Shown: positions 17,669-26,465 of the stretch, piece after piece
Layout of the letters: each line of letters begins with the position of its first letter
How positions within the stretch are numbered: position 1 is the first letter of the stretch
NCBI RefSeq assembly: GCF_001043175.1
Contig: NZ_CP011494.1
Location: 124,001 to 188,000, forward strand
From: Marinobacter psychrophilus
Lineage (GTDB): Bacteria; Pseudomonadota; Gammaproteobacteria; Pseudomonadales; Oleiphilaceae
Reading direction: 5' to 3'
Length of the DNA: 64,000 nucleotides
Position numbers and translations under genes: made by a program
Notes under the pieces: model-generated
What the model was told of the DNA's origin: nothing
What the model saw: the letters and a program-made list of their open reading frames with translations, nothing else
The model's database searches: none

Positions 17669-19345
17669 ATGCTGCGCCTTGCACCCTGGATTATTGTTCT
17701 CAGTCTGGTCTTGCCGGTGGTAGGAGGCACCTTGTTTACTGTGCCACCGGCTTTTGGCTACCTGCCTGTACTTGGGGGCGATGACTGGTCGTTTCGTCCG
17801 TGGCTTGAGCTGGCGGCAACGCCCGGCATTCTGCGGTCGGTTGCCGTGAGTTTTGGTAGTGGCCTGTTGGCGACCGGCCTGGCGCTGATCATCGTCTTTC
17901 TGTTTCTGTCGACCATTGCCAATACCCGGTTTGATCGCTGGATCCAGCGGCTGGTTTCTCCCCTGTTGTCGATCCCCCATGCCGCCGCGGCGTTTGGGTT
18001 TGCTTTTCTGGTCGCGCCTTCCGGCTTGCTGCTGCGGTGGCTTTCCCCGTCATTGACCGGGTTTGAGCGACCACCGGATTGGCTGTTGCTGAATGATCCT
18101 TTCGGCATGTCGCTGATCAGCGGCCTGGTGTTCAAGGAAATTCCTTTCCTGCTGCTGGTCAGTCTGGCGGGTTTGCCCCAGCTCAATGCAGGTCAGCGAG
18201 TCATGCTGGCACGTTCTCTTGGTTACCTGCCTCGGGTTGCCTGGTTTAAAACGGTGGCTCCGGCACTTTATCCGCTGATCCGACTGCCAGTGTATGCGGT
18301 GCTGGCGTTTGCCACGTCCACGGTGGATGTGGCGATGATTCTGGGGCCCAATCTACCTTCCACCCTGAGTGTTCAGGTGGTGCAATGGTTCAATGATCCG
18401 GACCTTTCCCGCCGTTTTCTGGCCTCGGCTGGAGCGCTGCTTCAGCTTCTGGTGACCGTATCGACGTTGTCAGTTTGGTGGGGGTTGGAGAAACTGATTG
18501 GCACGGGCTTCAATGCTTGGATAGCCGGCGGCAACCGGCAACGATTTGACGGCACGTTATGGCTGGCCGGGCGCGGACTCATGTTGATTGCAACGCTGCT
18601 GCCGATGCTGGGACTGTTCGCCCTCGCGCTCAACTCCGTCGCCGGCTTCTGGCGTTTTCCCGACGCCTGGCCAGGGTCCATTACCCCGAGCCACTGGCTG
18701 CAGGCACTGCCGGATTTGGCCCGGCCGTTCTGGACGACCATGGTCATCGCGACGGCGGCATCCGCGCTGGCTGTGGCCATGGTGCTCGCTGCGCTGGAGC
18801 ATGAGCAGCGCCGGAACCGACCGGCTCCCCGCGCACTCTGGCTGCTCTATCTACCCTTGCTGGTGCCGCAGGTGGGCTTTCTGTCCGGCATTACCGTGCT
18901 AAGCCAAATAGCGGGGCAGGCTCCGGCGCTCTGGGTGGTGGTCTGGGCACACCTGCTTTTCGTGTTGCCTTATGTGTATCTGACGCTGGTGGAACCCTAC
19001 CGTCGCTTCGATTTCCGGTGGCTCATTCTGGGTCGATCATTGGGAATCTCGGTCAATCAGGCTTTCTGGCGCATTCGATTGCCGATGATGCTGAGGCCTG
19101 TGCTGACCGCGATGGCTCTGGGCGTGGCAATCAGCGTCAGCCTTTACCTGCCTACCCAAATGCTGGGGGGTGGGCGCATCGTCACGGTGACGACGGAGGC
19201 AGTGGCACTGTCATCGGGCGGGGATCGCCGCCTTATTGGGGTTTGGGCCATGGTGCAGGCCATCACACCTTTCATCGGCTTTCTGCTGGCACTTCTGATT
19301 CCGAGGTTATTATGGAAAGAACGTCGGGGCATGCAGGCCCTTTAG
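17669..19345 (+). CDS. ynjC: ABC transporter permease, YnjC type (duplicated domain)
   Basis: This inner-membrane permease of about 558 aa is a tandem fusion of two binding-protein-dependent permease domains, as in ThiP and YnjC. Each half has about six hydrophobic segments. The coupling-helix (EAA-like) motifs are RVMLARSLGYLPRVAWFKTVAPALYP in the first half and LGRSLGISVNQAFWRIRLPMMLRP in the second. ATG 17669 is preferred over TTG 17663, two codons upstream. No strong ribosome site is visible. The 3' end overlaps the ATPase gene by 34 bases. Confidence 0.88.
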   Translation: MLRLAPWIIVLSLVLPVVGGTLFTVPPAFGYLPVLGGDDWSFRPWLELAATPGILRSVAVSFGSGLLATGLALIIVFLFLSTIANTRFDRWIQRLVSPLLSIPHAAAAFGFAFLVAPSGLLLRWLSPSLTGFERPPDWLLLNDPFGMSLISGLVFKEIPFLLLVSLAGLPQLNAGQRVMLARSLGYLPRVAWFKTVAPALYPLIRLPVYAVLAFATSTVDVAMILGPNLPSTLSVQVVQWFNDPDLSRRFLASAGALLQLLVTVSTLSVWWGLEKLIGTGFNAWIAGGNRQRFDGTLWLAGRGLMLIATLLPMLGLFALALNSVAGFWRFPDAWPGSITPSHWLQALPDLARPFWTTMVIATAASALAVAMVLAALEHEQRRNRPAPRALWLLYLPLLVPQVGFLSGITVLSQIAGQAPALWVVVWAHLLFVLPYVYLTLVEPYRRFDFRWLILGRSLGISVNQAFWRIRLPMMLRPVLTAMALGVAISVSLYLPTQMLGGGRIVTVTTEAVALSSGGDRRLIGVWAMVQAITPFIGFLLALLIPRLLWKERRGMQAL

Positions 19346-19974
19346 CTGAGGCTGGCTGCTTACAACTGCAAGACGTTGCCCTGGAGCTACATGGGCACCG
19401 TCTGCTTCATCTGAACGAAACCATCAGCCCCGGCGGAGTGCTGACCGTTATGGGCCCCTCCGGCTCTGGCAAGTCCACGCTGCTGGCCTGGATTGCCGGC
19501 TTCATGTCGCCAAGCTTTCACGCGACCGGCCGGGCCATTCTGGATGGTGAGGATATTACCGGCCGACCGGCAGAAAAGACCGGGGTTGGCCTGCTGTTCC
19601 AGGACCCGTTGCTGTTTCCGCATTTGTCCGTTGCCGGAAACGTAAGATTTGGCGCCCGGGTAGGAAAGGACGGCGTAGCCGAGCGGGTAGAAAACGCGCT
19701 TGCCAGTGTTGGCTTGGCGGGGTTCGGACACCGCGACCCTGAGACGCTTTCAGGTGGGCAGCGGGCGCGAGTCGCGCTGGTTCGGCTGATCCTTTCCCGA
19801 CCCCGGGCAATCCTGTTAGATGAGCCGTTTTCTAAGCTGGATGCGCCCTTGCGGCGGGAATTGCGCGCTGTCGTTTTTGAGCACCTCCGGCAACAGAATG
19901 TGCCTGCAGTGCTGGTAACACACGATCAGGAAGACGCCGACGCGGCTGGCGGCCTTATTGTCACGATCGACTGA
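19312..19974 (+). CDS. ynjD: ABC transporter ATP-binding protein, YnjD type
   Basis: This is the ATPase of the YnjBCD transporter, 220 aa from ATG 19312 inside the end of ynjC. The in-frame open sequence further upstream is shadow coding within ynjC. It has Walker A GPSGSGKST, Q-loop LLFQDPLLFP, signature LSGGQRARVAL, Walker B AILLDEPFSKLD and switch histidine VLVTHD. It is short for the class, lacking the C-terminal regulatory extension, as ThiQ and YnjD are. The overlap with the permease gene implies coupled translation. Confidence 0.9.
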   Translation: MERTSGHAGPLAEAGCLQLQDVALELHGHRLLHLNETISPGGVLTVMGPSGSGKSTLLAWIAGFMSPSFHATGRAILDGEDITGRPAEKTGVGLLFQDPLLFPHLSVAGNVRFGARVGKDGVAERVENALASVGLAGFGHRDPETLSGGQRARVALVRLILSRPRAILLDEPFSKLDAPLRRELRAVVFEHLRQQNVPAVLVTHDQEDADAAGGLIVTID

Positions 19975-20102
19975 CTTGTTGAGCTTTGCCATGCAGCAAG
20001 GACAATGCAACGAAGCCTGCAACGGCTAGTGGCCGGGTCAAGCCGTTACCTGTAATTTGCAATGAGACGATGTCCAAGATGGTCGAAAAAAAGGAGCGAT
20101 CA

Positions 20103-20455
20103 ATGAACAAAGTGTGCGTGATTATTGGTGTGGGACCCGGCAACGGTGAAGCATTGGCCCGCCGTTTCAGTGAGGGCGGCTTCTAGTTGGCGATGCTGGC
20201 GCGCAGCCGGGATTACCTCGAATCCCTGGCGGAATCCCTAGCGCAATCCCTTGCCCGGCAGTTGGGGCCGGAAAGAATTCATGTGGCCAACGTGGTGATT
20301 GACGGCGTGGTGGATTTGCCACGTACCCGCGAGTGGCTGCATGACAAAACGGATGATTTTTTCGTCAACCCATCTGCCGTGGCGGATACCATTTGGACCC
20401 TGTGTCACCAGGATCCTTCGGCCTGGACATAAGACCGTTCGGGGAAAACTGGTAA
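20103..20455 (+). pseudogene. Broken short-chain dehydrogenase/reductase
   Basis: An intact ribosome site (AAGGAG 20091-20096) and ATG 20103 lead into a Rossmann start, NKVCVIIGVGPGNGEALARRF. An in-frame TAG at 20184-20186 then breaks the frame after EGGF. Reading on gives LAMLARSRDYLESLAESL. This jumps straight to AQSLARQLGPERIHVANVVIDG, which in intact members lies more than 100 residues further on. Near the 3' end the frame shifts again: the usual C-terminus is found as DIRPFGENW in the +1 frame, ending at TAA 20453-20455. There are thus three lesions: a stop, a large internal deletion and a small indel. It follows ynjD by 128 bases. Confidence 0.8.
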
Positions 20456-20480
20456 CGGTGTCGAGATTGCAGTTTAAGGC

Positions 20481-20633
20481 TCAGTCCGAGGGCGACTGAT
20501 CCTGAAAGAGTTGATGCGCCTCAGCGAGGGTGCTCATAACCATTTCCGCCGAGTCCATGGGGATCTCGCGGACCACCCTTTGGTCATAAGGCCGCAATGC
20601 TTGCACACTGTTGGTTGTGTTCACAGTTGGCAT
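20481..20633 (-). pseudogene. N-terminal fragment of an aldehyde dehydrogenase
   Basis: This 50-codon frame has a perfect AAGGAG site seven bases ahead of its ATG (20633). Its start overlaps the end of the acetolactate-synthase-like gene by 13 bases, so it was the next gene of that operon. The sequence YDQRVVREIPMDSAE followed by STLAEAHQLFQD looks like the first 45 residues of an NAD-dependent aldehyde dehydrogenase. The frame then runs out as QSPSD and stops. The remaining ~430 residues are missing. The break lies only about 30 bases from the end of the broken dehydrogenase on the other strand. Confidence 0.65.
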
Positions 20634-22261
20634 GTTTTCTCCTTAAGCATGACGTTGAGGATTTCGTGATTGAGTGAGTAATCCACGGGCAGTTCAATGA
20701 CGTGAACCCCGGTAGACGTCAAGCAGGTGTCCAGAGTTTGTTGAAAGTGCTCATCGTTTTGTATCCGGTAGCCGTGAGCGCCGAAACTTTGGGCGTAAAT
20801 AACAAAATCCGGGTTGGCGTAATCCAGGCCAAAATTGTCAAAACCCATGGCATGCTGTTTCCATTTAACCATGCCGTAGGCATTGTCGTTGACGATGATC
20901 ACCACGAGATTAAGCTTCAGGCGAACAGCGGTTTCCAGCTCTTGTGAATTCATCATGAAACCGCCATCACCACAAACAGCCACGACTTGAGTATTGGGGT
21001 ACAGTATCTTAGCCATCATGGCGCTGGACAAGCCCGCGCCCATAGTAGCCAGTGCATTATCCAGAAGCATGGTGTTGGGGAAATAACATTTGTAGTTGCG
21101 TGCAAACCATATTTTGTAAACGCCGTTATCCAGGCTAAGCACTGCGTCTTCCGCCAGGGTTTCTCGCAGCACATGTACTAAACGTTGCGGCAGCATCGGG
21201 AACCGGGTATCGAGAAAATACTTCGACAGATGCTGGTCTACTTCTGTTTTGATGGTTTTGAAAAAGGACAGGTCCCAATGGTTCTTGTTTTTAATCAGCT
21301 TCGCCAGTTGCTGCACGGAAAAAGCAATATCTCCCACCACGTTGAGTTGGGGGAAGTACACCGCGTCCACCTCGGCAGGTGAAAAATTCACATGAATGAC
21401 TTGCTTGCCGCCATGCTCCATAAAAAATGGAGGCTTTTCCACTACATCATGGCCCACATTGATAATCAGATCCGCTCGGTCAATGGCGCAATGCAGGAAA
21501 TCGTGGTCGGACAAGGCGGCTGATCCCAGGTAAAGGGGATGGCGTTCGTCGACAACACCTTTGCCCATTTGGGTCGTGAAAAACGGAATGCCGGTGGCCT
21601 CGACGAAAGCCGTCAATGCCTCGCTGACGCGTTTGCGGTTAGCACCCGCTCCGATCAACAGTAGAGGGCTTTTTGCCGCCTCGATCATGCTGGTTGCTTC
21701 GCGCAGTGCGTCTTTTGTGGCGTGGGGGCGGAGGTGACCAATCGGCGGGAAAACTGTCTCCGCACATTCCTCGTCGGCGATGTCCTCTGGTAATTCCAGG
21801 TGCACGGCCCCCGGCCTTTCTTCAATGGCCAGGCGAAATGACTCGCGCACCAGTGAGGCGATGGTGTTGCCATTGACAATCTGCTTGGTGGATTTGGTGA
21901 CCGAGCGCATCAAATCCACCACATCGAGGATTTGAAAACGACCTTGCTTGCTTGTTTTGATCGGTTTTTGTCCGGTGATCATGAACATCGGCATGGCGCC
22001 CAATTGGGCGAAAGCCGCCGGCGTGATCAGATTGGTTGCGCCAGGCCCAAGGGTTACCAAGCAGACGCCGGGCTGACCGGTTAAACGGCCATAGGTGGCG
22101 GCCATGAAACCCGCGCCTTGTTCATGGCGGGTGAGAATCAAGCGGATGCTCGAGTTCTTTAATGAATTCAGTAAATCGAGATTTTCTTCGCCGGGAACGC
22201 CAAAAATGTACTGGACTCCCTCATTTTCCAACGCTTTTACGAATAAGTCAGATGCTTTCAT
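20621..22261 (-). CDS. Acetolactate-synthase-like thiamine diphosphate enzyme
   Basis: This large-subunit-type thiamine diphosphate enzyme probably makes 2-acetolactate from pyruvate. From the Met at 22261 (MKASDLFVKALENEGV) it is 546 aa, the usual family length. The open frame extends 16 codons further to 22309, and neither start has a clear ribosome site. The catalytic glutamate is in LTRHEQGAGFMA. GPGATNL, the central domain, and the cofactor motif AVCGDGGFMMNSQELETA...NDNAYGM are present. No regulatory small subunit (IlvN) gene is adjacent, which suggests a catabolic or specialised role. It formed an operon with an aldehyde dehydrogenase gene that is now truncated (20481-20633). Confidence 0.8.
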   Translation of the reverse strand: MKASDLFVKALENEGVQYIFGVPGEENLDLLNSLKNSSIRLILTRHEQGAGFMAATYGRLTGQPGVCLVTLGPGATNLITPAAFAQLGAMPMFMITGQKPIKTSKQGRFQILDVVDLMRSVTKSTKQIVNGNTIASLVRESFRLAIEERPGAVHLELPEDIADEECAETVFPPIGHLRPHATKDALREATSMIEAAKSPLLLIGAGANRKRVSEALTAFVEATGIPFFTTQMGKGVVDERHPLYLGSAALSDHDFLHCAIDRADLIINVGHDVVEKPPFFMEHGGKQVIHVNFSPAEVDAVYFPQLNVVGDIAFSVQQLAKLIKNKNHWDLSFFKTIKTEVDQHLSKYFLDTRFPMLPQRLVHVLRETLAEDAVLSLDNGVYKIWFARNYKCYFPNTMLLDNALATMGAGLSSAMMAKILYPNTQVVAVCGDGGFMMNSQELETAVRLKLNLVVIIVNDNAYGMVKWKQHAMGFDNFGLDYANPDFVIYAQSFGAHGYRIQNDEHFQQTLDTCLTSTGVHVIELPVDYSLNHEILNVMLKEKTCQL

Positions 22262-22309
22262 CAGGTTTGCGCGAGATACCCCGTCCATTGGGTCGGGGAG
22301 GGATAGCAC

Positions 22310-23718
<1,409 letters not shown>

Positions 23719-23833
23719 CGTTGTTTTGCATCGACAATTCCACTGTCGACCTTGGATGGGGCCACATGCTCCATCCTTTTTTTGGATGGCAAAGGATTCC
23801 AGAAGCAGGTTCTGATTGTTTGCAGCCTCGGGG

Positions 23834-24589
23834 TTAACCGTCCTCCCAGGCGATGGCCCGGTAATCGAATTCGCCTTCAATGGTGGGTTTTATAATCCGG
23901 AAATAGGGTGAAGCATCAAAGTCCCTCGGGGTGAACAAGGAATGATGCCTCACCCGGAAACGTTCATGCACGCAATCGGCACAGTCAGGATCGTTGGCGG
24001 AAAGTGTTTTCACCACCGGCAGAATCGGATAGCGCAGCTGCTGGAATCCTTCGGCAATGAACGTTGAACAGATCGCCCGGGTGGGATCGCCGCTTCCGAA
24101 CGCCAGCAGTTTGTGTCTGTAGCGGGTTGGCACCGGAGGCGTTGACCAAAGGTAGCGGGCCAGATCAAACACGTTTTTCATATCGTACTGATGGCCGAGT
24201 CTGCTGAAAGCGTATTCAGCAAGCGTTCGAAGGTCCTTGTCGCTTAACCCGACCGGGCGGCAAATACGGGTGTGGGCGTGACGATAATAGCAAAGTGGCA
24301 GCGGACGGATACCGTGTTCAAGGTCCGCCTCAACGAGCACGTGAGCTTCACCATCGTCCGATACTCCAAGTCCGGCATCCGGTCCAAGGTAAAGCGCAGC
24401 GTGAGACCAGGTGGACTGAGTCAGGTACTTGATGGCAACGCTGATCCGCGTGTTGCCCTCTACCAGCAGAACGTCTCCGGGTTGGAGAGTATTCACCATC
24501 GCGCCCCAGGTGGACGTTCTGATGGAGTGCCGGGAGATTTCCTTCGAAAGGTAAGCGGTCAGGCGCCTCGAAAGCCAATTCAGTAGCAT
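23834..24589 (-). CDS. YiiX/YebB-like NlpC/P60-superfamily cysteine hydrolase
   Basis: This 251-aa protein (from the Met at 24589; the frame is open to 24640) belongs to the permuted NlpC/P60-like group that includes YiiX, YebB and LRAT-like enzymes. The early motif LQPGDVLLVEG is followed by the catalytic histidine H63 in TWSHAALYLG. The nucleophile is C174 in RAICSTFIAEGF. This His-before-Cys order is diagnostic of the permuted group. Substrates may be lipids or peptidoglycan peptides; none is established. No signal peptide is obvious. A perfect 12-bp inverted repeat lies just ahead of the start. Confidence 0.75.
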   Translation of the reverse strand: MLLNWLSRRLTAYLSKEISRHSIRTSTWGAMVNTLQPGDVLLVEGNTRISVAIKYLTQSTWSHAALYLGPDAGLGVSDDGEAHVLVEADLEHGIRPLPLCYYRHAHTRICRPVGLSDKDLRTLAEYAFSRLGHQYDMKNVFDLARYLWSTPPVPTRYRHKLLAFGSGDPTRAICSTFIAEGFQQLRYPILPVVKTLSANDPDCADCVHERFRVRHHSLFTPRDFDASPYFRIIKPTIEGEFDYRAIAWEDG

Positions 24590-24599
24590 GCAGTACCCC

Positions 24600-24642
24600 G
24601 GTTGTTTGTCTTTGTTTATAGTGATAACACAGACAAACAACC
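24600..24642. repeat. Perfect 12-bp inverted repeat upstream of the YiiX-like gene
   Basis: GGTTGTTTGTCT (24600-24611) and AGACAAACAACC (24631-24642) are exact reverse complements 19 bases apart. They occupy about -11 to -53 relative to the proposed start at 24589. It could be an operator for a dimeric regulator or a 5'-leader hairpin hiding the ribosome site. Confidence 0.6.
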
Positions 24643-24674
24643 GCGAATACTGTTACAGCACCAACGGATCGTGC

Positions 24675-24956
24675 CTAGTCGGTGGCTGGAACGAGTTGCC
24701 GTGAAAGTGTCAGCGTGTCGTACTCACGTAAAAGGAACAGCGCAGGGCGGGCGGGTGGCATTGGCCAGGCAGAAAAGAACATGAGGTTATCGAAGGGCTG
24801 GAGGTATTTGCCGAGGCTTCCCAACCGATAGAACACGGCAAAGGCTTCCGCCTCGTGTTCGGTCTGGACCATTTTTTCCAGAGTCCAGACCAGGAACACG
24901 ATAAATACACCGAGTCTGAGCAGTAAAAAGGCGAGGGGTAACCGCGTGGGACTACT
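24675..24956 (-). pseudogene. Internally deleted small membrane protein (DoxX-like)
   Basis: A frame without a start codon, bounded by stops, reads LPLAFLLLRLGVFIVFLVWT, then LEKMVQTEHEAEAFAVFYRL. It then passes at once into YLQPFDNLMFFSAWPM and ALFLLREYDTLTLS. These resemble the first and last segments of a four-helix DoxX-like protein about 125-130 aa long. The two middle helices, about 50 residues, are missing. With no ATG, GTG or TTG at the 5' end and an internal deletion, this is a remnant. It lies downstream of the EthD gene on the same strand. Confidence 0.5.
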
Positions 24957-24998
24957 CTATCCGTTGGTTTTTGAATGGTGGTTCCAGAGACCAGAGTG

Positions 24999-25310
24999 TT
25001 ACTCGATGACCTCGCTGACCTGAACCGTCGGTTGTACGTTGGTAAAATTCGGGATATCCCCCAGGATCTCTTTGGCGTGGGGCCCGAACGCCGCCTCGAA
25101 GTCACTGGGGGAATCAAAATACAGGTGCCCCATGGCGATGTAGGTGGGCGCCTCTCCCGGCGTGCCTCCTGCAAGGCCTGATTCGATAGCTGTTCGCTTG
25201 CACGCGCCCCCCAGTCTTTCGCGAACCAGCGCCATATGAGTGTCACGGTAATAGGCAATGTCGAACGTACTATCTTCAGCTTTTGGGTAGAGTACGCTGA
25301 CTTTTATCAT
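24999..25310 (-). CDS. EthD-family protein
   Basis: This 103-aa protein of the EthD family has a dimeric alpha+beta barrel (ferredoxin-like) fold. Sequence MIKVSVLYPK is followed by FDIAYYRDTHMALVRERLG, where the YYRDTHM segment is the family hallmark. Later come YIAMGHLYFDS and FEAAFGPHAKEILGDIPNFT. EthD was first named from ether degradation clusters, but most members have no known reaction; some act as small reductases or cyclase-like proteins. The remnant of a DoxX-like protein follows it. The ECF sigma/anti-sigma pair lies upstream on the same strand and could control it. Confidence 0.8.
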   Translation of the reverse strand: MIKVSVLYPKAEDSTFDIAYYRDTHMALVRERLGGACKRTAIESGLAGGTPGEAPTYIAMGHLYFDSPSDFEAAFGPHAKEILGDIPNFTNVQPTVQVSEVIE

Positions 25311-25408
25311 TATTGGGGTCTCGCTTTTTGAAGTTCGGATGTAAGGCTTTACAGTGAATCGTATCCAGAGCCTATGGCCAATGGCACTTTAGAACGAATT
25401 TTGAACAA

Positions 25409-25669
25409 TCACTCATGATTCCCATCACGGGGTTTTCGTGTCTTGAGCGCTTTGGCTACCTGTTCATCAATCCGACGTATGAATTCCTCGTCCGGCTTGC
25501 TGGAGGAGTGCGCCTTTATAAGATCGGTGCTGACACGAAGGTTACCGATAAACGAGCGGCAGTGCTTGCACATCATCAGATGCATTTTCACAGACAGATT
25601 CCGTCGGCCGGTCAGCTCATCATCGATGTAATCACTGGCGATTTCGGCCAGGTCCCTGCACATTAACAT
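25409..25669 (-). CDS. Zinc-finger (ZAS) anti-sigma factor
   Basis: This short 86-aa cytoplasmic anti-sigma factor overlaps the 3' end of the ECF sigma gene by 7 bases. The ZAS motif H-x3-C-x2-C is exact (H30, C34, C37 in KMHLMMCKHC). The preceding helix contains CRDLAEIASDYIDDELTG, typical of zf-HC2 anti-sigmas. There is no transmembrane segment after it, so the protein is soluble, like RsrA- or ChrR-type regulators that react to oxidants. This suggests redox control of the sigma factor. Confidence 0.82.
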   Translation of the reverse strand: MLMCRDLAEIASDYIDDELTGRRNLSVKMHLMMCKHCRSFIGNLRVSTDLIKAHSSSKPDEEFIRRIDEQVAKALKTRKPRDGNHE

Positions 25670-26283
25670 TCGCCCGTCTCCTGGAAGGCTTCCACCATGA
25701 GAAAGATTTTCTGCCTGGCACGGTGTAAAAGGACACGAAAGTTAGAGGCACTGACATCCAGAATGTTACAGACGTCCTCGGATTTGTGTTGGTGGGCTTC
25801 GTACAGCATCAGGGCTGAGCGCTGGGTTTCTGGGAGCGCGGACAGGTGTTTGTCCAGGCAATCGCTGAGCGCGTCATTCTCCATTAAGGTATCTGCCGAC
25901 TCATGGAACTTGAGTGATGGCGGCAGGTTCCAGTGGCCTGCTGCATTGAAGCGGTTGGCAAGCTCCGGTTCCAGGCTTTCAGAAAAATCAATCGCTACTT
26001 CCCGCTTGCTGGATCGGAGCTTGTTCTTGCAGCGGTTTGCGACAATTCGGTGCAACCAGGTTTTCAGGCCTGAGCGGCCTTCAAATTTGTGAATGGCATC
26101 GATCACCGTCACCCAGCAATCCTGAACAATCTCTTCAGCACTGGAATAATCGAGGTAAAACCGGGCGACGGCCAACATACCTGGGGAATATTCCCGAACG
26201 GCTTTTTTGTAGGCAGATGAATCGCCTCTTTTCAGGTCTTCGATCAGCGAGCATTGGGAGTCCGGATGCACTGCGGTGTTCAT
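25663..26283 (-). CDS. ECF-type RNA polymerase sigma factor
   Basis: This 206-aa extracytoplasmic-function sigma-70 factor has region 2 at about 25-95 (SAEEIVQDCWVTVIDAIHKFEG, TWLHRIVANRCKNKLR) and region 4 at about 140-200 (LPETQRSALMLYEAHQHKSEDVCNILDVSASNFRVLLHRARQKI), a helix-turn-helix for the -35 element. It is co-translated with the ZAS anti-sigma. It is divergent from the TVP38-reductase fusion gene across a 182-base gap, which probably contains its target promoters. The inducing signal is unknown. Confidence 0.9.
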   Translation of the reverse strand: MNTAVHPDSQCSLIEDLKRGDSSAYKKAVREYSPGMLAVARFYLDYSSAEEIVQDCWVTVIDAIHKFEGRSGLKTWLHRIVANRCKNKLRSSKREVAIDFSESLEPELANRFNAAGHWNLPPSLKFHESADTLMENDALSDCLDKHLSALPETQRSALMLYEAHQHKSEDVCNILDVSASNFRVLLHRARQKIFLMVEAFQETGEC

Positions 26284-26400
26284 GGGATTCCGTTCCTTAT
26301 CAGGCTGGGTTTGGTCGTTATGTTTGTGTAGTGTTTCGGATTAAGGGAAAGTTTCAGTATTCTGGAACGAACGTTCAAAAAATCTTAGTTCAATCGCTAT

Positions 26401-26428
26401 GTAACATCCAGTCGGTGACCGTGTCTTA
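26401..26428 (+). promoter_or_regulatory. Candidate ECF-dependent promoter for the fusion gene
   Basis: GTAAC (26401-26405), a 17-base spacer, and GTCTTA (26423-26428) resemble the GGAAC/GTAAC and CGTC/TCTTA boxes of ECF promoters. They sit about 38 bases ahead of ATG 26466. A second GGAAC occurs at 26364-26368 inside GGAACGAACGTTC. The call rests on pattern only. Confidence 0.3.
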
Positions 26429-26465
26429 GCGTGAACAGCGTATTGGTTGATACCTCTTAAAGGGC

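Noticed and set aside
19018..19311. N-terminal extension of the YnjD-type ATPase frame
   Set aside because: This part overlaps the permease gene in another frame; the ATPase homology begins after ATG 19312.
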